Positions 1 to 5,396 of a DNA stretch of 7,988 nt are shown here, one piece after another. This DNA comes from Reyranella sp. GTDB taxonomy: Bacteria; Pseudomonadota; Alphaproteobacteria; Reyranellales; Reyranellaceae. A program made the translations under genes and the position numbers. Numbering within the stretch: the stretch's first letter is position 1; every line of letters starts with the position of its first letter. Under the pieces are notes generated by a model, which did no database searches, was not told the origin of the DNA, and saw only the letters and a program-made list of their open reading frames with translations. The DNA lies in assembly GCA_016780605.1 (NCBI GenBank), contig JADHLS010000219.1:1-7988 (forward strand). Reading direction: 5' to 3'.

Positions 1-1
1 C

Positions 2-475
2 CTTCGGGACAACGCTGGTGGCGTCGCCCAGTTTGCCGTCATCCAGTCGCTTGCGTCGTCGCTTGGAATCGAGGTGAGCCCCATCGACATGCAGGACGCG
101 GCCGAAATCGAGCGCACCGTCTCTGCCTTTGCGGGGACGGGCAACGGTGGCTTGATCGTAACAGCCAGTGCCTTCGCCAACGTTCATCGCGAATTGATCA
201 TTGCCCTGGCGAAGAAGAACAATTTGCCGACAGTTTATTTTGCGCACTATTTCGCCACCGACGGCGGCCTCATATCGTATGGCACCGATCTCGTCGATCA
301 GTTCCGGCAAGCAGCGACCTATGTCGACCGAATCCTGAGGGGTGAGGCTCCGGCTGACCTGCCGGTGCAGGCACCGACAAATTTCGAGCTGGCAATCAAC
401 CTCAAGACTGCCGCGGCACTTGGCCTCACGATTCCAGCGACGATACTTTCACTCGCCGACGAGGTGATCGAATAG
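2..475 (+). CDS. ABC transporter substrate-binding protein, C-terminal part (ABC_sub_bind family), 5' truncated by window edge
   Basis: The reading frame is open from base 2 and ends at TAG 473-475, giving 157 residues of a protein whose N-terminus and signal peptide lie outside the window. The GTG at 74 is internal, because similarity-type sequence continues upstream of it (RDNAGGVAQFAVIQSL). The tail has the pattern typical of ABC_sub_bind proteins (PF04392), a periplasmic type-1 binding fold often expanded in soil alphaproteobacteria. Visible parts are YGTDLVDQFRQAATYVDRIL, then GEAPADLPVQAPTNFELAIN, then a closing LKTAAALGLTIPATILSLADEVIE-type stretch. These proteins capture a small organic ligand for an ABC importer, and the substrate cannot be read from this fragment. 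Permease and ATPase genes are not downstream, so they lie upstream or this is an orphan. GC is about 59% by hand count, lower than later genes. The family call is confident and the ligand is unknown. Confidence 0.88.
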   Translation, partial: LRDNAGGVAQFAVIQSLASSLGIEVSPIDMQDAAEIERTVSAFAGTGNGGLIVTASAFANVHRELIIALAKKNNLPTVYFAHYFATDGGLISYGTDLVDQFRQAATYVDRILRGEAPADLPVQAPTNFELAINLKTAAALGLTIPATILSLADEVIE

Positions 476-587
476 GCGCGCCAGCCCGGAAACACCTCTC
501 TCTGGGTGGGAAACGTCACAGTCATGGAAGCCCCGACGCTGCCAAATGGGCTTGGGGCGCGTCACTCGCAATCGACGAGGTCTAACC
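476..587. other. intergenic region between substrate-binding protein and amidase genes
   Basis: This 112-bp gap contains the ribosome binding site of the amidase at its right end. I see no strong stem-loop followed by a T-run, so no intrinsic terminator is called for the upstream gene. No sigma-70 promoter stands out. Confidence 0.5.
577..580 (+). promoter_or_regulatory. ribosome binding site deciding the amidase start
   Basis: GAGG lies 7 nt before the ATG at 588. This supports that start over the in-frame ATG at 546, which has no purine-rich stretch at a suitable distance and would add 14 residues outside the family domain. Confidence 0.6.
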
Positions 588-1166
588 ATGGCTACCGACG
601 GTTTTCCCGGAGCGATCTGGATCCCCGCGCACACCGACCGCTGGGCCCGCAGGGATTCCCGCACCATCGACGAGATCGTTCTTCACATCACCGAAGGCGG
701 AACGGACAACGCCGAGATCACCGCCCACAACGCCTTTGGTGGTCCGAAGTACCTTCAGGGCGGCAAGTGGATGCAGCAGGCCGCCCACTACATCGTTGGA
801 CGCAACGGAACCGTCGTCCAGTGCGTGCGCCACAAGGACATCGCCTTTCACGCGGGGCCCGCGAACGAGTGGACGATCGGCATTGAGCACAACACGCGTG
901 GCGGCGGCGCCAACAAGGACACGAAGCTCACGGCTGCGCAGTATTTGAGGTCCGCTGAGCTCGTCCTGTGGCTGTGCAACATGCTCGGTTTTGCCGCGGA
1001 CAGGTATCACATATCCGGCCATTCGGAAGTCGATCCCGGCACGACGCATTCGAGCTGCCCGAATCGCGTGCTCAACTGGGATCTCTATATGGCGGCCCTC
1101 TCCGACCAGCAGGAGATCGCACAGGGGAGAACGCCGATGCGCTTGTGGAACGACAACGAGATCTAG
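588..1166 (+). CDS. N-acetylmuramoyl-L-alanine amidase, Amidase_2 (T7-lysozyme/PGRP-like) family
   Basis: This 192-residue protein is essentially one Amidase_2 domain (PF01510), a zinc enzyme that cuts the bond between MurNAc and the stem peptide. The first zinc histidine is in the beta-strand motif IVLHITEG (H33). The catalytic-tyrosine-like AHYIVGRNGTV has Y68. GIEHNT (E100) follows, then GHSEVDPGTTHSSCPN supplies probable ligands H145 and C157. H154, a few residues before the cysteine, sits where family members often carry a catalytic lysine. No signal peptide or cell-wall-binding domain is seen. It therefore acts in the cytoplasm (muropeptide recycling), is released by lysis (phage-type endolysin), or leaves by another route. 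No holin, spanin or phage structural gene is nearby. The last 20 residues are polar and look non-conserved. The stop overlaps that of the convergent nitroreductase gene in CTAG. The fold is confident and the biological role is open. Confidence 0.85.
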   Translation: MATDGFPGAIWIPAHTDRWARRDSRTIDEIVLHITEGGTDNAEITAHNAFGGPKYLQGGKWMQQAAHYIVGRNGTVVQCVRHKDIAFHAGPANEWTIGIEHNTRGGGANKDTKLTAAQYLRSAELVLWLCNMLGFAADRYHISGHSEVDPGTTHSSCPNRVLNWDLYMAALSDQQEIAQGRTPMRLWNDNEI

Positions 1167-1774
1167 GGCGCCCACTCCCTCGTGTGCTGCTCGCGCAGGG
1201 GACGCGCCATCTTCGGCGCGTCGGCGGGCATCGGCCTCGGCGTGCCGACGCCCAGGAAGCCGACCAGCCGGCTCGGCGCTTCGAAGCCCAGCCACTTGTT
1301 GACCTGCGGATCGTAGGCGTTGGCGCCCGTCACCCACATGCCGCCATAGCCAAGCAGGTGGACGGCGCTCAGCATGTTCATGGCGGCAGCACCGCCCGAC
1401 AGCAGCTGCTCGATCTCGGGGATCTTGCCTGCCTTGACCTCGACGCCGACGGCGATGATGAGCGGCGTGCGCGCCACCCAGGCGCGCGCCTTCTCGGCCA
1501 TCATCGCGCCGTTCTCGCGATCGCGCGCCAGTGCCGCTTCGGCGAGACGATCTGCCCACTTGGTCCGTTGCTCGCCGCGGATCAGCACGAAGCGCCACGG
1601 CCGCAGCCGGCCATGGTCGGGCGCGCGCAGGCCGGCATCGAGGATCAGGTCGAGCTCGGCGCCGTCAGGCGCGGGCTCCTGCAGCAGTCCGGCCGATTGC
1701 CGGGACAGCAGCAACTCGAGAGCGCGCATGGTCTCGTCGCGCCGGATGGCTGAGGGGGCGAGGGACTGGTCCAT
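1163..1774 (-). CDS. nitroreductase family protein, YdjA-like (FMN, NAD(P)H-dependent)
   Basis: The 203-residue product resembles the short YdjA branch of the nitroreductase family, flavoproteins that pass hydride from NAD(P)H via FMN to nitro compounds or other acceptors. From the second in-frame Met (residue 16), MRALELLLSRQSAGLLQEPAP matches the usual family N-terminus of arginine/serine-rich helix and EPAP. Next come APDHGRLRPWRFVLI, the FMN/phosphate-contact region, and LLGYGGMWVTG with VGFLGVGTP near the C-terminus. The physiological substrate is unknown. The start is uncertain. ATG 1774 is chosen because the 14 codons after its ATG nearly all end in G or C, unlike those further upstream, and because a -10-like box lies just before it. 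ATG 1729 (188 residues) matches the family length better. A farther ATG at 1810 has no support. The gene is convergent with the amidase and divergent from selD. It is not BluB-like: the BluB signature around APSVGFMQPW is absent. Confidence 0.86.
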   Translation of the reverse strand: MDQSLAPSAIRRDETMRALELLLSRQSAGLLQEPAPDGAELDLILDAGLRAPDHGRLRPWRFVLIRGEQRTKWADRLAEAALARDRENGAMMAEKARAWVARTPLIIAVGVEVKAGKIPEIEQLLSGGAAAMNMLSAVHLLGYGGMWVTGANAYDPQVNKWLGFEAPSRLVGFLGVGTPRPMPADAPKMARPLREQHTREWAP

Positions 1775-1782
1775 ACCTCTAC

Positions 1783-1810
1783 ATATTGGCCTCGTGCGGC
1801 CTTGGCGCAA
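1783..1810 (-). promoter_or_regulatory. candidate promoter of the nitroreductase gene
   Basis: Reading the minus strand, TTGCGC (1805-1810) and CAATAT (1783-1788) are separated by 16 nt. The start codon at 1774 follows 8 nt after the -10-like box, so the predicted transcript would begin at or within a few bases of ATG. AGAGGT directly abuts the ATG, too close to serve as a normal Shine-Dalgarno. This is pattern matching only. Confidence 0.35.
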
Positions 1811-1825
1811 GTGATAGTCATTTGC
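1807..1825. promoter_or_regulatory. 19-bp inverted repeat, possible Fur-family operator
   Basis: GCAAGTGATAGTCATTTGC has 8-bp arms matching at 7 of 8 positions around a 3-bp centre (TAG). On the minus strand, AATGACTATCA matches 9 of 11 positions of the central part of the classical Fur box (AATGATAATCA), and the total length is also 19 bp. It overlaps the candidate -35 of the nitroreductase gene and lies 78 bp before selD. The repeat is seen directly. The regulator is inferred and could be another dimeric repressor. Confidence 0.4.
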
Positions 1826-1892
1826 AAAATACTGGACCCGGCTTTGCCTTGTGCGCGCATCGCCTGCGTCCGATCATCCGCCCCCAATTTCC

Positions 1893-1897
1893 GGAGG
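1893..1897 (+). promoter_or_regulatory. ribosome binding site of selD
   Basis: GGAGG stands 6 nt before ATG 1904. It fixes the selD start there and excludes the 34-codon upstream extension to a TTG at 1802, which would run through the 19-bp inverted repeat. Confidence 0.8.
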
Positions 1898-1903
1898 ACC
1901 CCC

Positions 1904-3010
1904 ATGACCGTCGCCACCCCGCCGGCCAAGCCGCAATCCGCTGAAAGCGCCGTGCCGCGGCTCACCGAGCTCGCCCGCTTCGCGGGCTGCGCCGCCAAGA
2001 TCAGCCAGGCCGACCTGCACAAGGCGCTGGCCGGTCTCCCCGTTGCCGCCGATCCGCGTGTGCTGGTCGGCCACGACACCTCGGACGATGCCGCCATCGT
2101 CAAGCTGCGCGACGACCTCGCTTTGGTCGAGACCGTCGACATCTTCCCGCCCATCGTCGACGACGCCTACGACTATGGCCGCATCGCCGCGACCAACGCG
2201 CTCTCCGACATCTACGCCATGGGCGGCACGCCGCTGAACGCGCTGAGCTTCGTCGCCTGGCCGGTCGATACGCTCGGCACCGCGCCGCTGCGCCAGGTGC
2301 TCGATGGCGCCGCGGCGATCTGCAAGGAGGCGGGCATCGCCATCTCCGGCGGCCATTCGATCGTCGACGAGGAGCCGAAGTTCGGCCTGTTCGTCACCGG
2401 CACCATCGATCCGCGCAAGGTCGTGTCCAACGCCGGCGCGCGGCCGGGCGATGCGCTGGTGCTGACCAAGCCGATCGGCACCGGCGTGCTCACCACGGCG
2501 GTGAAGCGCAACGCCGCGCCCGAGAGCGTGCTTGCCGAGGCCATCAAGTCGATGACGACGCTGAACCGCCACGCCGCCGAGGCGATGAACGCCGCCGGCG
2601 CCACCGCCGCCACCGACATCACGGGCTTCGGCCTCTTGGGCCATCTCGGCAACATGCTGCGCGCCGCTTCGCAGGAAGTGGGCTCGCCGATCGGCGCCAG
2701 GCTTTCTTACGCGGCCGTTCCGGTCTTCGACCGGGTGACGGGCTTCCTGAAGGAAGGCCTCTGCCCGGGCGGCACGCGGCGTAATCTCGAATACGCCGCG
2801 CCCAATGCGCGCTTCGCCGACAGCCTCAGCGAGCCGCAGCGCCTGCTGCTCGCCGACGCGCAGACGTCGGGCGGGCTGTTGATCGCCGTGAAGCAGGACA
2901 AGCTCGCGGCCCTGGTCGCCGATCTCAAGAAGCGTGGCACCCTCGCCGCCGCCGTCATCGGCAGCGTCATCGCCGCCGACAAGCCGGGTGTGATCGAAGT
3001 AACGGCCTGA
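1904..3010 (+). CDS. selD: selenide, water dikinase (selenophosphate synthetase)
   Basis: SelD converts selenide, ATP and water to selenophosphate, AMP and phosphate. Selenophosphate is the selenium donor for selenocysteine-tRNA and for 2-selenouridine in tRNA. The 368-residue protein is colinear with the E. coli enzyme. The active-site loop is FAGCAAKIS with C29 and K32, equivalent to E. coli C17 and K20; the second loop cysteine (E. coli C19) is alanine here. Further signatures are VGHDTSDDAA, ETVDIFPPIVDDAYDYGRIA, ATNALSDIYAMGG, AISGGHSIVDEEPKFG, LTKPIGTGVLTTA, TDITGFGLLGHL, PGGTRRN and ADAQTSGGLLIAV. These span the AIRS N- and C-terminal domains. The catalytic position is an ordinary TGC codon, not UGA. 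A strong Shine-Dalgarno sequence precedes ATG 1904. No selA, selB, selC or selU (mnmH) lies in the window, so its use cannot be decided. The stop is 3 bp from the convergent NTF2-like gene. Confidence 0.96.
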   Translation: MTVATPPAKPQSAESAVPRLTELARFAGCAAKISQADLHKALAGLPVAADPRVLVGHDTSDDAAIVKLRDDLALVETVDIFPPIVDDAYDYGRIAATNALSDIYAMGGTPLNALSFVAWPVDTLGTAPLRQVLDGAAAICKEAGIAISGGHSIVDEEPKFGLFVTGTIDPRKVVSNAGARPGDALVLTKPIGTGVLTTAVKRNAAPESVLAEAIKSMTTLNRHAAEAMNAAGATAATDITGFGLLGHLGNMLRAASQEVGSPIGARLSYAAVPVFDRVTGFLKEGLCPGGTRRNLEYAAPNARFADSLSEPQRLLLADAQTSGGLLIAVKQDKLAALVADLKKRGTLAAAVIGSVIAADKPGVIEVTA

Positions 3011-3017
3011 CGGTCAG
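3007..3017. repeat. palindrome formed by two convergent stop codons
   Basis: CTGACGGTCAG is an inverted repeat of 5-bp arms around one base. Its left arm contains the selD TGA (3008-3010) and its right arm the TGA of the opposite gene (3014-3016 on the minus strand). The stem is short and has no T-run, so I do not call it a terminator. Confidence 0.6.
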
Positions 3018-3457
3018 ACCGGAAGCCGCGTCGCCTGGCTGACCGCGAGCAGCCAGCCGTCGCGGCCGGTGACGTACACCGCGACCCAGCGGAAGTCGTA
3101 GGTCAGGATCGGGCTCCTGCCGGTCACGACCACGGTGGGACCGGCGAACACGCGATAGCTCAGCTCGCTTGCCGGCGCGTTCTCGATCATCGGCTCGCCG
3201 GCCATCGCCGCGGCGATGCGTGCATCCTTGTTGTCGATCTTCCCCGAGCCGTCGGTGTGCGTGAAAGCATCGGCATAGAGCGAGCGCAGGGCCCGCGAGT
3301 CCTTGCCTGTTACCGCCTTGGCAATCCTGTCGCGGAAGCCCTTTATCTCCTCGATCAGGCTCTGCGCCTCCGCGCTGTCGGGCTGGCGCGGCGGATGGGC
3401 CAGCGCGGGCAGGACGGTGAGAAGCGGTGCGACGGCCAGGAGCGTGCGTCTACGCAT
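3014..3457 (-). CDS. exported NTF2-like / DUF4440-type protein of unknown function
   Basis: This 147-residue protein starts with a clear Sec signal peptide: MRRR, a hydrophobic core LLAVAPLLTVLPALA, and a likely signal-peptidase I cut after A20 (ALA|HPP). The mature part has the pattern of a SnoaL/NTF2-like cone domain of DUF4440 type. It has an N-terminal helix (SLIEEIKGFRDRIAKAV), a GKDSRALRSLYADAFTHTDGSGK segment, and C-terminal strands with FRWVAVYVTGRDGWLLAVSQ. Such domains bind or isomerise small molecules or are purely structural. No catalytic residue can be assigned here. The start ATG (3457) lies inside the end of cobT, overlapping it by 8 nt. Only a weak purine stretch precedes it, so it is probably translated by coupling from a shared transcript. 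Whether it has a cobalamin-related periplasmic role is unknown. Confidence 0.75.
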   Translation of the reverse strand: MRRRTLLAVAPLLTVLPALAHPPRQPDSAEAQSLIEEIKGFRDRIAKAVTGKDSRALRSLYADAFTHTDGSGKIDNKDARIAAAMAGEPMIENAPASELSYRVFAGPTVVVTGRSPILTYDFRWVAVYVTGRDGWLLAVSQATRLPV

Positions 3458-4496
3458 TCTTCGAGCTTACGCCCGCCTGCGCGAAGGTGGCCATGCCGTT
3501 GTGGCAGGCCGCGGCCGCCTTGAGGAGCGGCACGGCGAGCGCCGCGGCCGAGGCCTCGCCCAGCCGCATGCCGAAGTCGAGCAGTGGCCGTTGGCCGATC
3601 TTCTCGAGCAGCCGCGTGTGGCCGGGCTCGGCCGAGCGATGCGCCACCAGGCAATGATCGAGCGCGTGGCGGTCCAGCGCGTAGAGCACCGCGGCCGCGG
3701 CCGTGCAGGCATAGCCGTCGAGCAGCACCGGGATGCGCCCCATGCGCGCGGCCAGCACGGCGCCGGCGATGGCGGCGAACTCCTCGCCGCCCACCGCCGC
3801 CAGGATGGCGAGCGGGTCACGGACGGTGATCGTCGCGCTGTGATGGGCCAGCGCCTCGTCGATGACGGCGATCTTGTGGGCGAGCGCCTTGCCCTGCACG
3901 CCGGTGCCGGGCCCGGCCCAGTCCGCGCCGCTGCCGCCGAACAGCGCTGCGCACAAGGCTGCGGCGGTCGTCGTGTTGGCGATGCCCATCTCGCCGAGAC
4001 ACAGCACGTCGATGCCGGGCTCCGCCGCCATCATGCCGTAGGCCATGGCGTTGGCCGTGCGCGCCTCGCTCATCGCCGGCCCTTGCGTGAAGTCGCCCGT
4101 CGGATGCGCGAGATCGAGCTCGTAGATGCGCAGGTCGGCGTCGATGCTGCCGGCGAGCTGGTTGATCGCCGCACCACCGTTCAGGAAGTTCTTCACCATC
4201 TGCCCGGTGACTTCCGGCGGGTAGGCCGACACGCCGCGCGCCGCCACGCCGTGCGTGCCGGCGAACACCGCGATGCGCGGCCGCTCGACCCGCGGGCTGG
4301 CGCGGCCCTGCCAGGCCGCCAGCCATTCGGCGATCTCCTCCAGCCGGCCGAGCGAGCCCGGCGGCTTGGTGAGCTCGGTCTGGCGCTGCACCACCTTGGT
4401 CTGGGCCTCCTGGTCGGGACCCGGCAGCTCGCGCAGGATCTTGCGCATCTCGTCGAAGGAAGGAGCACCGGACGAAGGCGGGGATTGGGCGTTCAT
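3450..4496 (-). CDS. cobT: nicotinate-nucleotide--dimethylbenzimidazole phosphoribosyltransferase
   Basis: CobT (called CobU in Pseudomonas denitrificans) transfers phosphoribose from nicotinate mononucleotide to 5,6-dimethylbenzimidazole. The product is alpha-ribazole 5'-phosphate, precursor of the cobalamin lower ligand. The 348-residue protein has the family landmarks in order: LTKPPGSLGRLE (42-53), FAGTHGVAARGVSAYP (78-93), GGAAINQLA, LGEMGIANTTTAAAL (167-181), GPGTGV (195-200), LLDGYACTAAA (258-268), AHRSAEPGH (285-293) and RLGEASAAAL. The last holds E314, aligned with the catalytic glutamate E317 of the Salmonella enzyme. GPGTG instead of GRGTG is a variant I associate with alphaproteobacterial members. 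ATG 4496 is chosen because the frame upstream runs antisense through cobS and is not CobT-like. No good Shine-Dalgarno sequence is seen; AGGATGG lies rather far upstream. It is divergent from cobS across 33 bp and overlaps the downstream NTF2-like gene. Confidence 0.96.
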   Translation of the reverse strand: MNAQSPPSSGAPSFDEMRKILRELPGPDQEAQTKVVQRQTELTKPPGSLGRLEEIAEWLAAWQGRASPRVERPRIAVFAGTHGVAARGVSAYPPEVTGQMVKNFLNGGAAINQLAGSIDADLRIYELDLAHPTGDFTQGPAMSEARTANAMAYGMMAAEPGIDVLCLGEMGIANTTTAAALCAALFGGSGADWAGPGTGVQGKALAHKIAVIDEALAHHSATITVRDPLAILAAVGGEEFAAIAGAVLAARMGRIPVLLDGYACTAAAAVLYALDRHALDHCLVAHRSAEPGHTRLLEKIGQRPLLDFGMRLGEASAAALAVPLLKAAAACHNGMATFAQAGVSSKNA

Positions 4497-4520
4497 AGCG
4501 GGCGCGGACCATCCTATATT
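4492..4520 (+). promoter_or_regulatory. candidate cobS promoter inside the 33-bp divergent cobT/cobS gap
   Basis: TTCATA (4492-4497; 4 of 6 matches to TTGACA) and TATATT (4515-4520; 5 of 6 matches to TATAAT) are separated by 17 nt. The -35-like element contains the complement of the cobT start codon. The cobS ATG follows only 9 nt after the -10-like box and lacks a Shine-Dalgarno sequence, which suggests a leaderless or near-leaderless message. The AT-rich core may also serve cobT in the other direction. Confidence 0.45.
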
Positions 4521-4529
4521 TGGCCCATC

Positions 4530-5330
4530 ATGACCAGTCCCACCGAGCCGCCCGTCACCCGGCCCTCTTCCTTCGACGAATGGCTGCAGGCCTTCAAGGA
4601 ACAGGCGAGCTTCTTCACCGGCTTGAAGCTCGATACCGGCGCGCCGCGCTGGCAGCTGGCCGATGTCCTGCCCGTGCTGCCCTTCATCGGCGCCGGTATC
4701 GGTCTCGCGGCCGGGCTGGTGTTCACCATCATGCGCGGCCTCGGTCCGGGCTGGCTGGCGGCCGTGCTGGCGGTGGGTTCGGCCGTGCTGATCACGCGCG
4801 CCCTGCACGAAGATGGCCTGGCCGACACCGCCGACGGGCTTGGGCCCCATGGCCTCGCCGCCGAGCGGCGCCTGGAGATCATGCGCGACAGCCGCAACGG
4901 CACGTTCGGCGTGCTGGCGCTCGCCCTGTCGGTGCTGGTGAAAGTGGCCTGCCTCGCCCCGATGACCGGCGCCACCGGGCTGGTGGTGCTGATCGGAGCC
5001 CACGCGCTGTCGCGCGCCGCCATCGCCTATCCGCTGCTGGCCCAGTCGCCGGTCCATGCCGATGGGCTGGGGTCTCAGGTCGGCAAGCCCACCGACAACG
5101 ACGTCTGGCTCACCATCGGGCTCGGCGCGGCGCTCGCCTTCCTGCTGCTGCTGGGCAAGGGCTTCTTCGTCGCCCTGCTGGCGCCGCTCCTTGCCCTGGC
5201 CGCTGCCTGGTTCGCCACGCGCTGGATCGCCGAGCGCATCGGCGGCTACACCGGCGACACGCTGGGCGCCGTCCAGCAGGTGGCCGAGATCGTGTTCCTG
5301 GTTGTGGCGGCGCTGTTCATCGGTCGCTGA
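4530..5330 (+). CDS. cobS: adenosylcobinamide-GDP ribazoletransferase (cobalamin synthase)
   Basis: CobS (CobV in P. denitrificans) is the inner-membrane enzyme joining adenosylcobinamide-GDP with alpha-ribazole or its phosphate, giving adenosylcobalamin or its phosphate. The 266-residue protein has the signature ALHEDGLADTADGLG (91-105), with acidic residues expected to bind metal. It is followed by RLEIMRDSRNGTFG (114-127) and the C-terminal GGYTGDTLGA (238-247). Hydrophobic segments at about 46-68, 73-89, 126-142, 148-170, 193-230 and 252-265 fit a multi-pass protein. The N-terminal 45 residues are soluble and include a family-typical FFTGLKLDTGAPRW entry. ATG 4530 has no Shine-Dalgarno sequence, but it is the first Met of the family-like sequence. 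The long frame upstream is antisense to cobT and is not part of the gene. The neighbour cobT supplies its nucleotide substrate. The cobP/cobU and cobD/cobC genes of nucleotide-loop assembly are not visible. Confidence 0.96.
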   Translation: MTSPTEPPVTRPSSFDEWLQAFKEQASFFTGLKLDTGAPRWQLADVLPVLPFIGAGIGLAAGLVFTIMRGLGPGWLAAVLAVGSAVLITRALHEDGLADTADGLGPHGLAAERRLEIMRDSRNGTFGVLALALSVLVKVACLAPMTGATGLVVLIGAHALSRAAIAYPLLAQSPVHADGLGSQVGKPTDNDVWLTIGLGAALAFLLLLGKGFFVALLAPLLALAAAWFATRWIAERIGGYTGDTLGAVQQVAEIVFLVVAALFIGR

Positions 5331-5396
5331 TCAATCGACGCCCCTCAATCGACGCCCCTCAATCGACGCCCCTCAATCGACGCCCCTCAATCGACG
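5331..5396. repeat. 14-bp tandem repeat, four full units plus a 10-bp fifth copy
   Basis: The unit TCAATCGACGCCCC begins at 5331, 5345, 5359 and 5373. A fifth copy of its first ten bases is at 5387-5396 and then diverges (TAGG). The four complete copies are identical and occupy exactly the 56 bp between the cobS stop (5328-5330) and the end of the oxygenase gene at 5387. The fifth copy is the last coding bases and stop of the oxygenase gene. On the minus strand each unit carries TGA. As 14 is not a multiple of 3, stops fall in all three frames. The plus strand stays open (repeating SIDAPQSTPLNRRP in translation). Identical copies suggest recent slippage expansion. Confidence 0.95.

Noticed and set aside
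582..1598. 338-codon minus-strand open frame across the amidase and nitroreductase genes
   Set aside because: It is out of frame with the nitroreductase and antisense to the amidase, both of which show family motifs.
1163..1774. Nitroreductase as BluB, the dimethylbenzimidazole synthase that would feed CobT
   Set aside because: BluB belongs to the same superfamily and the cob context is tempting, but the protein follows the short YdjA pattern (EPAP, APDHGRLRPW) and lacks the BluB-type APSVGFMQPW and GWVS segments.
1985..2000. Selenocysteine (UGA) at the SelD active site
   Set aside because: The catalytic codon is TGC (cysteine), and no in-frame TGA interrupts the gene.
3007..3017. Bidirectional intrinsic terminator between selD and the NTF2-like gene
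   Set aside because: The stem is only 5 bp with a one-base loop and no T-run on either side.
3303..4529. Long plus-strand open frame antisense to cobT, continuous with cobS
   Set aside because: It is an arginine- and histidine-rich antisense translation typical of GC-rich DNA. CobS similarity begins only at 4530 and the opposite strand encodes an intact CobT.
4497..4529. Cobalamin riboswitch controlling cobT or cobS
   Set aside because: The intergenic space is 33 bp and there is no B12-box-like sequence, so a riboswitch of about 200 nt cannot fit.
4497..5057. N-terminal extension of cobT through cobS
   Set aside because: The extra 187 residues are the antisense of cobS, low in family-like sequence, and CobT proteins are about 350 residues.
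5331..5396. CRISPR-like or iteron-like array
   Set aside because: The units are directly adjacent with no spacers, only 14 bp long, and end inside a coding sequence. No Cas or replication-initiator gene is present.
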